64,000 bases of DNA from Anaerolentibacter hominis (GCF_032380675.1 NZ_JAWDIX010000001.1:1302001-1366000), one strand, 5' to 3'; positions 25,510-35,072 are shown, counted from the first letter of the stretch. The notes: generated by a model not told the origin, from the letters alone. A program made the numbers and translations.

Positions 25510-27134
25510 CAGAATTAATTCAGGGAGTAAACGAGGAAGCCGGCAGGTTTGTAAACCGGAACGTCCTGGAAGCCGGACTGGACGAACAGGAGATAAAACT
25601 GCGTATGGAACAGAAGGCGAAGCTGCGGTATGCGCTGCGCCGCTGTATGAATGCAGATGGAACGTCTAAGACGCGTATCACAGATTTTATAGCGGATATT
25701 TTAATTCACCGTTTCCATTTATCGGATGAAAAGAGCCTGGAGGAAATTCTTCCCTTTGAGGATGCCGAAAGACTGACAGGAAGAGACAAATGGGATATCC
25801 TGTTATTCCAATTTCAGCGGCAGTTTGGCGAGATGGCACTTGTGGAGCTTCTGGATGAGATGGAAAAAGCAAAATGCAATGACAGCACCGCCTGTGACTG
25901 CCGGGAAATTAGTGAAGCGGAGGTTTCTCTGTTTTATGAGCAGGTTCCGGTCAGGCTTGCCTACCGGGATAAACTAGATATTATTGTGCAGAGGATTTAT
26001 GAGCAATGGAAAGGGTTCGGGGTAATAGACCGGCTTCTGGAACTGCATATTGACGGTATTAATGGAGGTGTTTCGGGAATACCGGAAGAACGTGCACAGA
26101 TTCTTCATAAAACCGTGCTGCCCTGGTCCCATGAATGTGTATGGATTCTGGTGAGAGGACAATCGGTGCGTCTGTCCTTTCTGGGATTTGAAAGTTACTG
26201 GGAGCTGATCCGGGTCTGCAGAAATCTCTGCCGCTTTCATGCGGGACAGCTATCAGAGAATAAAGGATATCTGGTAGGGGAGCGGCCGGACGGAACGAGA
26301 GTTGCGGTGGCAAGACCGCCGTTCTCAGATGGATGGGTTTTCTTTGTGCGTAAGTTCGATGTTTCCCTGCAGGCAGATATAGGCAGGCTGATTACAGATA
26401 AGGGAGCGGAACGGGTCCTGAAGACCTTATATCTTCTCATACGGGGACAGGGCATACTGGCTATTACAGGAGCACAGGGAACAGGCAAGACGACTCTTTT
26501 GGCGGCTTTGGTGCACTATATGCCTGAATCATGGCACCTGAGAGTCCAGGAACTCTCCTTTGAACTTCATTTGAGACGGCTGTATCCCGGCAGGAATATC
26601 GTATCATTTCAGGAAACGAATTCTATTGGGGGACAGGAAGGGCTGGATTTTCAGAAGAAGACAGATGGTACAGTGAACATTCTGGGAGAGGTGGCGACGG
26701 CCCAGGTAAGCAGCTGGATGGTACAGATGGCCCAGGTAGCCTCCGAGATGACGCTGTTCACACATCATGCTAAGACCGGGGAGGATCTGGTTCTCTCCCT
26801 GCGCAACAGCCTGCTTCAGGCAGGCGGATTTTCCAGTGAGAGGGCTGCCACAGAGCAGGTTATTTCTGTTCTGGATTTTGATATCCACCTGAGAAAGGAT
26901 CGATCAGGACACCGCTATATCGAGCGTATTACAGAACTGACCGCCGGGGAGGCACAAGGGGATCTGACAAGGCCTATGTTTTTGTGCAGGGACATTATGC
27001 GGTTTCAGAATGGAGAATACCGTTACTGTAATCCTATTTCAGAGAAAAAGGCCGCCAGGATTATGGCGATGTTAGATGAGGAGGAATTGGCGCTATTTTT
27101 ACACAGTCCATTAAAGGAAAAAGGGAACGGATAA
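25494..27134 (+). CDS. TadA/CpaF-like secretion ATPase
   Basis: About 546 residues from the probable CTG start at 25494 (509 from the first ATG, 25605). It is a hexameric AAA-type motor expected to power pilin assembly at the cytoplasmic membrane. Walker A GAQGTGKTT is near residue 326, then the Asp-box region, the catalytic-Glu segment NILGEVATAQ, and a His-box-like TLFTHHAKTGED. The N-terminal 200 residues are divergent. AAAGGAGG at 25483-25490 points to CTG 25494 (close spacing) or a start just after it; the frame stays open and protein-like between there and the ATG. It overlaps the previous gene by 16 bases. Confidence 0.78.
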   Translation: MPTDITELIQGVNEEAGRFVNRNVLEAGLDEQEIKLRMEQKAKLRYALRRCMNADGTSKTRITDFIADILIHRFHLSDEKSLEEILPFEDAERLTGRDKWDILLFQFQRQFGEMALVELLDEMEKAKCNDSTACDCREISEAEVSLFYEQVPVRLAYRDKLDIIVQRIYEQWKGFGVIDRLLELHIDGINGGVSGIPEERAQILHKTVLPWSHECVWILVRGQSVRLSFLGFESYWELIRVCRNLCRFHAGQLSENKGYLVGERPDGTRVAVARPPFSDGWVFFVRKFDVSLQADIGRLITDKGAERVLKTLYLLIRGQGILAITGAQGTGKTTLLAALVHYMPESWHLRVQELSFELHLRRLYPGRNIVSFQETNSIGGQEGLDFQKKTDGTVNILGEVATAQVSSWMVQMAQVASEMTLFTHHAKTGEDLVLSLRNSLLQAGGFSSERAATEQVISVLDFDIHLRKDRSGHRYIERITELTAGEAQGDLTRPMFLCRDIMRFQNGEYRYCNPISEKKAARIMAMLDEEELALFLHSPLKEKGNG

Positions 27135-28891
27135 TCGGCCTGCTATGTCCGGGAGATGAGATAACCCGGTATCAGATTGAGAAAAATGACCGCAGAAGAG
27201 ATATTGTGATTTTGGCTGCGGGAACAGCAGCGGTGTTCTGGCCGGGCCTGAATCTGATGCTGAAACTTGTTGTGATATTCGAACTGTTCCTTCTCCGTGA
27301 CATGTTAATGGAAAACCAGCTTAAAAATATAGAACGGAGTGTTCTGAAACAGTTGAAGGAATACATAATCAAGGTGCGGTATTGCTGCAATCAGCCCGGC
27401 CAGATTGAAGATATATTGCTGGATGCGGCTCAGGAACTGCCAGGGGAGATCAGTCCGCATATCCGCCTGCTTTTGGAGCATCTATGGAGTAAAGATGTAC
27501 CGGAACAGTACTTTAGAAAAGCGATTGTTCCGGAGTTAACAGCCCTCTTCGGACTGTGCAGAGTAACCATTTCATTTGGTACGGAAACAAACGGAGGATT
27601 CCAGGAGCAGCTGATTCAGCTGGAGAATGAGATTCAGGAAAGACTGCTTTTTATGGAAGAAATTCATCACCGTTTTTCCGGCCTGCGGGCCATGATTTTA
27701 GTTCCAGGTTTTTGCCTGCCCTTTATCAAAGCTTGGGGCATAGCAAATCTGCCAGAGCTTGGGAGTTATTATGACGGCAGTTACGGTGTGGCTGCCGTGG
27801 GCTTGTTTATGCTTTTTTCCGGGGCCGCCTATGAACTGATTCGTGTCATGGGAAGAGAGCACCGATTTCTGGTTCCGATAACTGAGACTCCATTGGAGAG
27901 AAGAATGGCAGGACAGGACCTGTTCCGGGCAGGGGGAGACTGTTACAGCAGACGATTCCCGGCTTATGCCGTATGGATTCAACAAAGGCTGGATGAGGAA
28001 AATAGTCATATGACCCTTTATCAGTTCCTTGTAAGAAGGCTCCTTGCCTTTGCAGCGGGATGTGTGCTGGGTACACTTTTTTTGGGGCTTATGGTGCAAG
28101 CCGGGCGCAATAGCGCCATACATAATACATCCTCTTTTACTGGCACAGCCTTTACTTCCTCCCAGAAAGAACTAGAGGAACAGAGAACCTGGATCGGGGA
28201 GACGGCACAAAGATGGAAGAACGAAGAGAAATTACCGGAGGAACAGCTGCGGTCAGAACTGAATGACAGAGTAAGACCCTCTGAGACTGAACTGCTGATC
28301 AAAGAAGTAAAGGCGAGAATACAGCAGTATAAAAACTGCAGATTTCGCTGGTTTTATCCTATTCTTATTGGTCTGACCGGATATATAGCGGGATTACTGC
28401 CTGTCGTGTCCCTTTGCCTGAGTATACTTCGGAAACAGGAAAAAGAGGCGGAAGACCTGTTTCGGCTGCAGCTTATCATGGCGGATCTTATTCCGATACA
28501 GGATTTGGACATCTTCCGGCTTCTGGAGCAGATGGAACAATACGCAGGCACCTATGCACGAAGTCTGGGATTGTGTCTGGATATCTATGACCAGGGACCG
28601 GAACAAGCTCTGCTCCAGCTGGAGGCGGAAGAGAAAGACCCCTATTTTAAAGATCTGGTACAGAGTCTGCTGGCCGCCGACAGAATCGGAATATCCAAGG
28701 CTTTTTCGGACCTGGAATATAAGAAAAAACAGTTTGCGTCCGCACGCGGTCAGAAAAGGAAGATCAGACTGTCCAATCAGGGCATACTGGGCAGGTTCGC
28801 GGGTTATGTGCCATTGCTTTGGAGCCTGGGAGTTTATTTAATCATACCTTTTGTTCTGGAGGGACTTACACAGCTGAAAGGATTTTTTTGA
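27134..28891 (+). CDS. TadB/TadC-like pilus-assembly membrane protein
   Basis: Large membrane protein, 561 residues from GTG 27206 or about 585 if translation starts near 27134. Predicted helices: one or two at the N-terminus (VILAAGTAAVFWPG), two near residues 165-215, one near 280-305, a pair near 370-395, and one at the C-terminus. This matches TadB and TadC joined in one chain. TadB/C-type proteins form the inner-membrane platform driven by TadA. The frame is open and protein-like upstream of the GTG (CPGDEITRYQIEKNDRRRD), so the GTG is probably internal and the true start is non-AUG near the TadA stop. Confidence 0.65.
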   Translation: MGLLCPGDEITRYQIEKNDRRRDIVILAAGTAAVFWPGLNLMLKLVVIFELFLLRDMLMENQLKNIERSVLKQLKEYIIKVRYCCNQPGQIEDILLDAAQELPGEISPHIRLLLEHLWSKDVPEQYFRKAIVPELTALFGLCRVTISFGTETNGGFQEQLIQLENEIQERLLFMEEIHHRFSGLRAMILVPGFCLPFIKAWGIANLPELGSYYDGSYGVAAVGLFMLFSGAAYELIRVMGREHRFLVPITETPLERRMAGQDLFRAGGDCYSRRFPAYAVWIQQRLDEENSHMTLYQFLVRRLLAFAAGCVLGTLFLGLMVQAGRNSAIHNTSSFTGTAFTSSQKELEEQRTWIGETAQRWKNEEKLPEEQLRSELNDRVRPSETELLIKEVKARIQQYKNCRFRWFYPILIGLTGYIAGLLPVVSLCLSILRKQEKEAEDLFRLQLIMADLIPIQDLDIFRLLEQMEQYAGTYARSLGLCLDIYDQGPEQALLQLEAEEKDPYFKDLVQSLLAADRIGISKAFSDLEYKKKQFASARGQKRKIRLSNQGILGRFAGYVPLLWSLGVYLIIPFVLEGLTQLKGFF

Positions 28892-28907
28892 AAGGAGGAA
28901 CTACATA

Positions 28908-29360
28908 TTGGAGAATAGTTTGAAGGGGCTGCTCCTTGCAGCCGGAACAATCATTACCTGTATCGTGATCAGCCTGGGGTTTTTTATTGCCAGGGAGGCG
29001 CGGGATACGGCGTCCTCAGGGACCGGGCAGATCAGCAAATTAAATGCTGAATTCAACGAAAGCGATAAGCTCATCTATGACGGTATGACGGTGTCCGGGA
29101 GTGAGGTAGTGAACGCAATCAATAAGTTTAAAAATGAGGAGATCGGTGTGAAGGTAACTACCCACAAAAGTACGGTGCACTACATCCGTACCCTTGGGCA
29201 GGATAATCAGACGATCTCCGGAAAAAGCAGCGCATCCGTGAAAGATGCCCAGGCGGTGGCAAATGAACATTATATCAATCCCAACGCCAGATTTTTGGGA
29301 GAGGTGCTGCGGGATAAAAACGACACGATTATCGGCCTGTTTTTCCAGCAGACAAGCTAG
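28908..29360 (+). CDS. Pilin-like single-span protein, 150 residues
   Basis: The N-terminal helix (AAGTIITCIVISLGFFIA, about residues 11-28) precedes a soluble domain with a conserved-looking SGSEVVNAINKFKN segment. The layout is that of a flagellin/Flp-type pilin: short basic start, helix, surface domain. No prepilin-peptidase motif is obvious and no TadV peptidase is in the window. Start is TTG 28908 behind AAAGGAGG (spacing about 10). It lies right after the platform gene, where Tad loci often carry pilins. Confidence 0.65.
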   Translation: MENSLKGLLLAAGTIITCIVISLGFFIAREARDTASSGTGQISKLNAEFNESDKLIYDGMTVSGSEVVNAINKFKNEEIGVKVTTHKSTVHYIRTLGQDNQTISGKSSASVKDAQAVANEHYINPNARFLGEVLRDKNDTIIGLFFQQTS

Positions 29361-29365
29361 AGAAC

Positions 29366-29521
29366 ATGGAACATGGAAAAGAATTACTGTATCTGGCTTT
29401 TGCGGTAACTTTGTTTCTTACGGGTATATTTCTGGCGGTCAGAGTGGAAAACGAGGTCAGGCAGACGGCAGATTTCGTCAGTCAATCTATTTATGAGAAC
29501 CATCTATATCAGATCCGCTGA
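29366..29521 (+). CDS. Small TadE/Flp-like membrane protein, 51 residues
   Basis: A short gene from ATG 29366 to TGA 29519-29521. It has a few polar residues, a hydrophobic helix (LLYLAFAVTLFLTGIFLAV) and a polar tail (VENEVRQTADFVSQ). It fills the space between two operon genes with 5 and 14 bases to spare, which supports reality. Size and topology are those of a minor pilin or Flp-type subunit. Confidence 0.6.
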   Translation: MEHGKELLYLAFAVTLFLTGIFLAVRVENEVRQTADFVSQSIYENHLYQIR

Positions 29522-29535
29522 ATGGGAGGTTGAGA

Positions 29536-30024
29536 ATGGAAGCATTTGGAAGAGTAGCGGAGATTATGGTTACCGTGGTGCTGATCTTTCTCTGTCCGCT
29601 GTATTATATGGCGCAGAAGCAGGATATGCTCTGCCAGACATATCTGACAGGAAGTACAACTTACTTTGTGGACAGTATCAGAAACACAGGAAAAGTAACC
29701 AGAGATATGTATGAGACTTTTTTGAACGAACTATATTTTACCGGTATGCACTTCGATATTTTGCTGACCTGCTATGAACCCTATGTCCTATGGGATGGGG
29801 AAGAGCCGGTTAAGAAATACCGGATCGTAGATCAGACAGAACTGATTGAGCAGCTCTACCAGGAGGAAGCCTGTTTTTTTCAGGCCGGGGATTACATCCA
29901 GATACATATCCGCAACCGTACGCCAAGTCTGGGAATGAAGCTGCGCAATACGTTTCTGGGAACCGATTATTATGGAGAAACTTCTGTGCGCTATGGAGGA
30001 ACGATCAGAAATGAGACTGGCTGA
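29536..30024 (+). CDS. TadE-like minor pseudopilin candidate, 162 residues
   Basis: The N-terminal helix (IMVTVVLIFLCPLYYMA, about residues 9-25) is followed by a mixed domain rich in Tyr, Asp and Thr. TadE/TadF minor pilins have this topology. GGGAGG lies 7 bases before ATG 29536. Its 3' end overlaps the next gene by 14 bases. The family is not recognised with certainty. Confidence 0.6.
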   Translation: MEAFGRVAEIMVTVVLIFLCPLYYMAQKQDMLCQTYLTGSTTYFVDSIRNTGKVTRDMYETFLNELYFTGMHFDILLTCYEPYVLWDGEEPVKKYRIVDQTELIEQLYQEEACFFQAGDYIQIHIRNRTPSLGMKLRNTFLGTDYYGETSVRYGGTIRNETG

Positions 30025-30820
30025 GTTTGGAATAATATCCGCACTTTTGCTGTGCTGCGGCGCTATACAGACAGATGCCGCCGTCATGCGCACAGAAAAG
30101 GCAAGAGAATACCAGTTGGCCTATAATCTCGCTATAGATCAGGCTGCGGAGGATGCTCTTTACAGCCTGGCGGAATGGGATGACGGCCGTCTGGCCGAGG
30201 TGAACCGGGATATCGCTGCGGCACAGTTTTTTGAGAGTCTGGCGCGCCTGTTGCCCGGACAGATCTATGAGGAAGACCAGAATACACTCAATTATTATGT
30301 CCCTCTGCTTATATTTGTGGAGAGAGACGGTTTCAGCTTTTATGAATGGCAGGAATCAGAGGGTGGATGGAACCGGAGCTTTTCCGATAAAATCTTATAC
30401 AGCAGCCGGTTGGAGGATATGACCATTTACTATACTCTCACGGACGATATCAGGATATACGGCAGCGAGGGGGAACTGCTGGGGGAGGGGGACTATCACG
30501 ATCTGTATCTCTTCTTCTCTATACCGCTGCTTAAACCGGAGGTATTTGATCAGGCTAGGCGCATCTGTATCTGCAATCTGCTGAAACAGGAAATCGAGGC
30601 GGCACTCCTTCGCGCGGACACGATTGGAAGGAAATACGGATGGACGTATGAGTTTTCGCTGCCGGTTATTGACGGGGAGGATTGGTACAATACGATCGAT
30701 GACATTTCTGTCCTTGCGCTCTATCAGCAATATCCGTTTGCTGTGCCGGGGAGAAAGATGATGCCAAGAATGGCTGTGGGAGGAGCAAGGCTTGTGAAAC
30801 GGAGGGAGGTGCAGATGTGA
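30011..30820 (+). CDS. Membrane-anchored or exported protein of the Tad-like operon, 269 residues
   Basis: The N-terminus has a hydrophobic segment (FGIISALLLCCGAIQTDAAV), then a mostly acidic external domain with many Tyr, Asp and Glu. It could be a second minor pilin or an assembly factor. ATG 30011 lies inside the preceding gene; a longer reading from 29972 has no better ribosome site. It overlaps the following giant gene by 4 bases. Confidence 0.6.
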   Translation: MRLAEFGIISALLLCCGAIQTDAAVMRTEKAREYQLAYNLAIDQAAEDALYSLAEWDDGRLAEVNRDIAAAQFFESLARLLPGQIYEEDQNTLNYYVPLLIFVERDGFSFYEWQESEGGWNRSFSDKILYSSRLEDMTIYYTLTDDIRIYGSEGELLGEGDYHDLYLFFSIPLLKPEVFDQARRICICNLLKQEIEAALLRADTIGRKYGWTYEFSLPVIDGEDWYNTIDDISVLALYQQYPFAVPGRKMMPRMAVGGARLVKRREVQM

Positions 30821-33800
30821 CAAAGAGACAACGGATTTTTCTGTTTCTGCTTGCGGCAGGTATCTGGCTTGTTCTGCCGCCGCGGATGTGCTGTGCGAAA
30901 AACAGCGCACATTTTGAGCAGGGTTCAATTGTATTTGTAACAGAGGACACGATCGCAACCTCATCCACGAAATGGGGAATTGTGGGGTTTCATATCAGAA
31001 GAGACGCCACGCATGGCAATCCATTGACAGACAATGCCTATGCCACACTGTATCTAAAAGAAGAATATCGGGTAAAAGAAGACATGGGCAACGGAAAATA
31101 TAAGGTTACCTTTACAATTCCAAGGAAGGTGGTAGATGAAGCGTTAATACAGGGGAATATGGCGGGAATAAAGGATTCTGACACTCTGTATCTGAACGGT
31201 ATCTTTCAGGTAACCAGGAAGGGGATTCCGGACCGGGTTTATTATCACACATTAAAATCAATCAAGGCTGCTGCCCCCTGGAGGAATCCGGATGATTTTC
31301 TGGATCATTTTGACGTTAAGATTAAGTTTCAGTCGGGCACTTATCCGGCATTGGTGGAATACCGTCTCCGTGACGGAACACGTTTGAAGGAAGAAAAACT
31401 GGATAAGAAAAAGGCAGGAGCCCGCATTACTGTCAATCTTAAGGAAGAATTGGAGTATGAAGGAGAAAACTACTCCTTGATACAAAGCTATCTTGTACAT
31501 CTGTATGAACCGGAGAAGAAGCAGGAGAACTATAAACGTTCGGCAGGATACAGTACGGCTCAGATTGCGGCGCGCAACGGGGTGATGAAGATCGGCGGTA
31601 TCAAATTTGTGGCCGTGATGGACAGAGAGGGGAAGGGGGAAGAGGATACTCCTCAGACAGATGTAAAAGAAACAGACCTGCCCGAAGAACTGGCCGATGC
31701 CCAGGTTGTCATCGAGGCGGACGTTAGGGACAACGAACACTTTCTTGTCTCAAGCGGTATTCCCGTCACGGATTCCTTATATATTAATGGCTTTGTCCCT
31801 GAATATCTGGCAGAATACCGCTTCCGAAAGATAACTGGTAAGAGAAACTACACGATAAAAGTAAAACGGAATTATCATCTCATCTGGTATGAAGTGACGG
31901 GGACAGAGGGGGATATGCAGATTCTTCCCCGCGAACAGTGGACCAGCAGAGAAAAAACTGTAACGGTGAGCCGTACCTATGCATTCTGGACACTGGAAAA
32001 ATTAAATGTATATATTCCGGACAAGCTGACCGTATTTAACCAGTCTCTGCCAGGGGGGTCTGCACAGCTGTCTGCTGCAAATCAACAGATCCCTTCTGTC
32101 TATACCAGAAGAGAAACCGAACCCTGGCACATAATGGATTCGGATTATCAGAAAGAAATCCTGCTGCCCGACCGGACTATCTCCGGGGATGGCGTCTGCC
32201 CGGCGATACCGGAGGAGGATTTTATCTGGGAGGCAGACCGGAGGACCGGACAGATTAATGTAAGAAACGATCCGGTTATCTTCAACAGTATGACAATTAT
32301 GGCCGACGGCTGGCAGGAAAAAGAGACGAAGGCGCCGTCATATCTGCCGGCGGAAGGGATTAACTGCCAAAGAGATATACTGTTTCAACCGGGCTTTGTG
32401 ATTCCGGCGTCGGTATCGAACGGCTGGAAGGACTCAAATAGCTCGGTTTCCTATCGGTGCATGTATCAGGCAGAGACGGGATTGCCTGTAAAGAATGTTT
32501 TCTATCCGGTCAATCTGGTGAACCCTGTGCTTGTACATACACCTGTTGTATGCGACGGGGCGGTGGAAGACTGCCGGAGATTCTGTCAGTTACTTGAGCC
32601 GGAGCAGGAAAGAGCGGCGCTGGTGCTGGACCGGACCTTTCAGGTTGTTCTGCTGACCCAGGGTAATCATAAAGCGGCCAGGGGCTATTACTTCCGGGAC
32701 TATGGTAAATATACTGCAAAACGCCAGGTGAGATTTCCCTTTGATGTCTACCGTGATAAACAATATTATCCGCCGGATACCTGGATTGATATCGGAGATG
32801 AAACAGAATTTTATCTGCCGATCTGGGTGGAAGAGGGGAATTATAAAGTGGAATTTCGTTCTGTTGCGGTCAATGCATCCGGCCGGACAGACCGGACCGA
32901 GTATTTGTATAATGGAGATTATGAAAATTATACAGCGGTGGATACTGTCAATGTACAGGTATCAGGAAGACTTTATTCCTTTCGGATCTATGATATAGCC
33001 GATTATCCCAGATGGCGTGCAGTATTCCGCAGAATGAACTCTCTGCACAAGAGCGGTTTTTCTTTTTCCGTCGCAGATATGCCACTGAATGAGAAAAGCC
33101 ATCCTCTCCTGAAAACAGATGTTCCTCTCAAGCCGGGCTATTTTCTCAGAATGAGGCTGACCACAGTAGGTGAGATGGATGATGAAGCCTGCCATGTGGT
33201 GATACGTCCCGCTTTTTATTATACAGATGCAGATGGTAACGGGCGAAGACCGGTAGATATTTACTATAATGAAACCATTCAGGGAAAATCCAGAAAACTG
33301 GTCAAAGTAGGAAGCAGAGCGGACAGTGAAAATCAGAAGCGGATGAAATTGGGGGACCCCTATCTGGCGGTAGATAGCAGAGAACTGGATGTAACGGGAA
33401 GACTGAAGAATAAGGAGGTCAGCGCTCTAAAAGAATCCTTGTATCCGGTCTTTACCTATGCGTATATCGATATACCAGAAGGCATGCAGACACTGACCGG
33501 CAGCATGCACTATGAGGCTGTTTTCCCTATACCGGCGGAAAAAATGGAACTGGCCGGATGCTCAAAGCAGGAATGGTATTTTTCCTATACACTGCCGGGA
33601 CAGATCTATGTGGCAGAGAAAGATGCCCCGGTCGAACAGACTGGAAAAGAGTATGGAATTGATTTCAGTGAACGCTTCTGGCTGAAAGACGGACGGCTGG
33701 TGCTGAGCTTTGATATTATTACGGTCAGAGAGAAAAAACCGGTTTTGAGCTATATCAATGCAGAGAATGCAACGGAGGGATACTGCAATCAATGGGCGCA

Positions 33801-33897
33801 GGAGCAGCAGAACGAATACCTGCCTTACGGAGATGTTGCCGTTTTTACCCTTCGGGATGGAGTTATGACCGATTATGAAAATTTTGGCAGTCATTGA
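30817..33897 (+). CDS. Large exported protein of the Tad-like operon, 1026 residues
   Basis: GTG start with GGAGGGAGGT 7 bases upstream, overlapping the previous stop (GTGA). A signal peptide is clear: MTKRQR, hydrophobic core LFLLAAGIWLVLPP, then a likely cut after CCA. The rest is beta-rich with many Tyr, Arg and Asp and no membrane anchor or LPXTG at the end. A resemblance to DUF5704-type clostridial proteins is possible but unchecked. As the last and largest gene of a pilus-like operon it may be an adhesin, tip or surface-associated component. No catalytic motif is visible. Confidence 0.7.
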   Translation: MTKRQRIFLFLLAAGIWLVLPPRMCCAKNSAHFEQGSIVFVTEDTIATSSTKWGIVGFHIRRDATHGNPLTDNAYATLYLKEEYRVKEDMGNGKYKVTFTIPRKVVDEALIQGNMAGIKDSDTLYLNGIFQVTRKGIPDRVYYHTLKSIKAAAPWRNPDDFLDHFDVKIKFQSGTYPALVEYRLRDGTRLKEEKLDKKKAGARITVNLKEELEYEGENYSLIQSYLVHLYEPEKKQENYKRSAGYSTAQIAARNGVMKIGGIKFVAVMDREGKGEEDTPQTDVKETDLPEELADAQVVIEADVRDNEHFLVSSGIPVTDSLYINGFVPEYLAEYRFRKITGKRNYTIKVKRNYHLIWYEVTGTEGDMQILPREQWTSREKTVTVSRTYAFWTLEKLNVYIPDKLTVFNQSLPGGSAQLSAANQQIPSVYTRRETEPWHIMDSDYQKEILLPDRTISGDGVCPAIPEEDFIWEADRRTGQINVRNDPVIFNSMTIMADGWQEKETKAPSYLPAEGINCQRDILFQPGFVIPASVSNGWKDSNSSVSYRCMYQAETGLPVKNVFYPVNLVNPVLVHTPVVCDGAVEDCRRFCQLLEPEQERAALVLDRTFQVVLLTQGNHKAARGYYFRDYGKYTAKRQVRFPFDVYRDKQYYPPDTWIDIGDETEFYLPIWVEEGNYKVEFRSVAVNASGRTDRTEYLYNGDYENYTAVDTVNVQVSGRLYSFRIYDIADYPRWRAVFRRMNSLHKSGFSFSVADMPLNEKSHPLLKTDVPLKPGYFLRMRLTTVGEMDDEACHVVIRPAFYYTDADGNGRRPVDIYYNETIQGKSRKLVKVGSRADSENQKRMKLGDPYLAVDSRELDVTGRLKNKEVSALKESLYPVFTYAYIDIPEGMQTLTGSMHYEAVFPIPAEKMELAGCSKQEWYFSYTLPGQIYVAEKDAPVEQTGKEYGIDFSERFWLKDGRLVLSFDIITVREKKPVLSYINAENATEGYCNQWAQEQQNEYLPYGDVAVFTLRDGVMTDYENFGSH

Positions 33898-33944
33898 TAT
33901 GCCGATTCGTATTGCAGAACGGATGAACGAATGGTAAACTATTT

Positions 33945-33958
33945 TTGAAACGTTTCAA
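33945..33958. promoter_or_regulatory. LacI-type operator upstream of the LacI gene
   Basis: TTGAAACGTTTCAA is a perfect 14-bp palindrome with a central CG, typical of LacI-family sites. It overlaps a possible -35 (TTGAAA) and lies 39 bases before the regulator's ATG, so autoregulation is likely. Confidence 0.7.
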
Positions 33959-33996
33959 TGGGAAACGAGATAACAGAAATAGAAAGATGTGAGAAG

Positions 33997-35013
33997 ATGG
34001 CAACGATGAAGGATGTCGCCAGAGAGGCAGGAGTCTCCCTGGGAACGGTATCAAATGTACTGAACGGACATGCGTCTGTACAGGAGAAAAACAGGGAAAA
34101 AGTCTGGGAGGCAGTGAGAAAGCTGGGATTTCGGTCCAATATGGCTGCAAGGACGCTGAGAACGAATTCTTCCAGAAATCTGGGACTGGTCATACCGGAT
34201 ATTCAAAACCCTTATTATCCGGAATTGGCCAGGGGAGTGGAAGATGCGGCGCGGGAGGCGGGATTTACTGTGTTCTTGTGCAACGATGACAGAGACAGCA
34301 AAAAGGAAGAAGATTACCTGGAAGCGCTGGTTGGAAAAAGTGTAGACGGTATTATTCTGGTAAAACCGCAGGTGAGCGAAGAATTATTGGAGCGAATGTC
34401 AATACATACCCGTTTTGTGCTGGTGGATTCCGGAGAAATCCGGAAATCTAACTATCATGTAGTCAATGTGGATGATGCGGCTGGGATAAAGGAGGGTATG
34501 GAATATCTGTATACCCTGGGCCACCGGAAAATCGGATTTATCCGGGGAATGCTGGAATCCTACAGCAGCAAGATACGGGCAAATGCCTATGTAAATTTCC
34601 TGAATGAGAAAGAACTGCCCCTGTCTTATGGCCTGATTCAGCGCGGTGATTATACCTGGAGCAGCGGGTATACGGCAGCGAAGGAAATGATCCGAATGCC
34701 GGAACCCCCAACGGCCATATTGGCGTCCAATGACGTTATGGCAATCGGCTGCATGAAAGCAATTCAGGATTCGGGACTCAGGATTCCGGAGGATATCTCG
34801 GTGATGGGGTATGATAATGTGGACGTATGCAATCTTTGTACGCCGTCTCTTACGACTATTCATCAGCCAAAGTATGAAGTGGGCCATGAAAGCCTTCGCA
34901 TGCTTGCAGCCTGTATGTGCGAGGATGTGGGGGTGTGGAAGGACCGTCCGGAGCAGCTTATTTTGAAGCCCAGGTTAATCGAGAGACGGAGTGTGGGGCC
35001 TGCTCTGTCTTAG
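33997..35013 (+). CDS. LacI-family transcriptional regulator
   Basis: 338 residues. The N-terminal helix-turn-helix (TMKDVAREAGVSLGTVSNVLNG) and hinge (NMAARTLRTNSS) are canonical. A periplasmic-binding-protein-like sugar domain follows (LGLVIPDIQNPYYPEL; later GYDNVDVC). ATG 33997 is preferred over 33958 because the HTH starts immediately after it. The inducer is unknown and no adjacent sugar operon is present, so the targets may be distant. It is monocistronic, ended by a strong hairpin. Confidence 0.93.
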   Translation: MATMKDVAREAGVSLGTVSNVLNGHASVQEKNREKVWEAVRKLGFRSNMAARTLRTNSSRNLGLVIPDIQNPYYPELARGVEDAAREAGFTVFLCNDDRDSKKEEDYLEALVGKSVDGIILVKPQVSEELLERMSIHTRFVLVDSGEIRKSNYHVVNVDDAAGIKEGMEYLYTLGHRKIGFIRGMLESYSSKIRANAYVNFLNEKELPLSYGLIQRGDYTWSSGYTAAKEMIRMPEPPTAILASNDVMAIGCMKAIQDSGLRIPEDISVMGYDNVDVCNLCTPSLTTIHQPKYEVGHESLRMLAACMCEDVGVWKDRPEQLILKPRLIERRSVGPALS

Positions 35014-35034
35014 GGACAGGTAAGATTATTTGAA

Positions 35035-35072
35035 AAAGCCGGCCGGAAATGAGATTCATTCCGGCCGGCTTT
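35035..35072 (+). terminator. Bidirectional terminator after the LacI gene
   Basis: AAAGCCGGCCGGAA... pairs with TTCCGGCCGGCTTT around a short ATGAGATTCA loop, with A- and T-runs on both sides. It serves both this gene and the converging CBS-domain gene. Confidence 0.8.
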
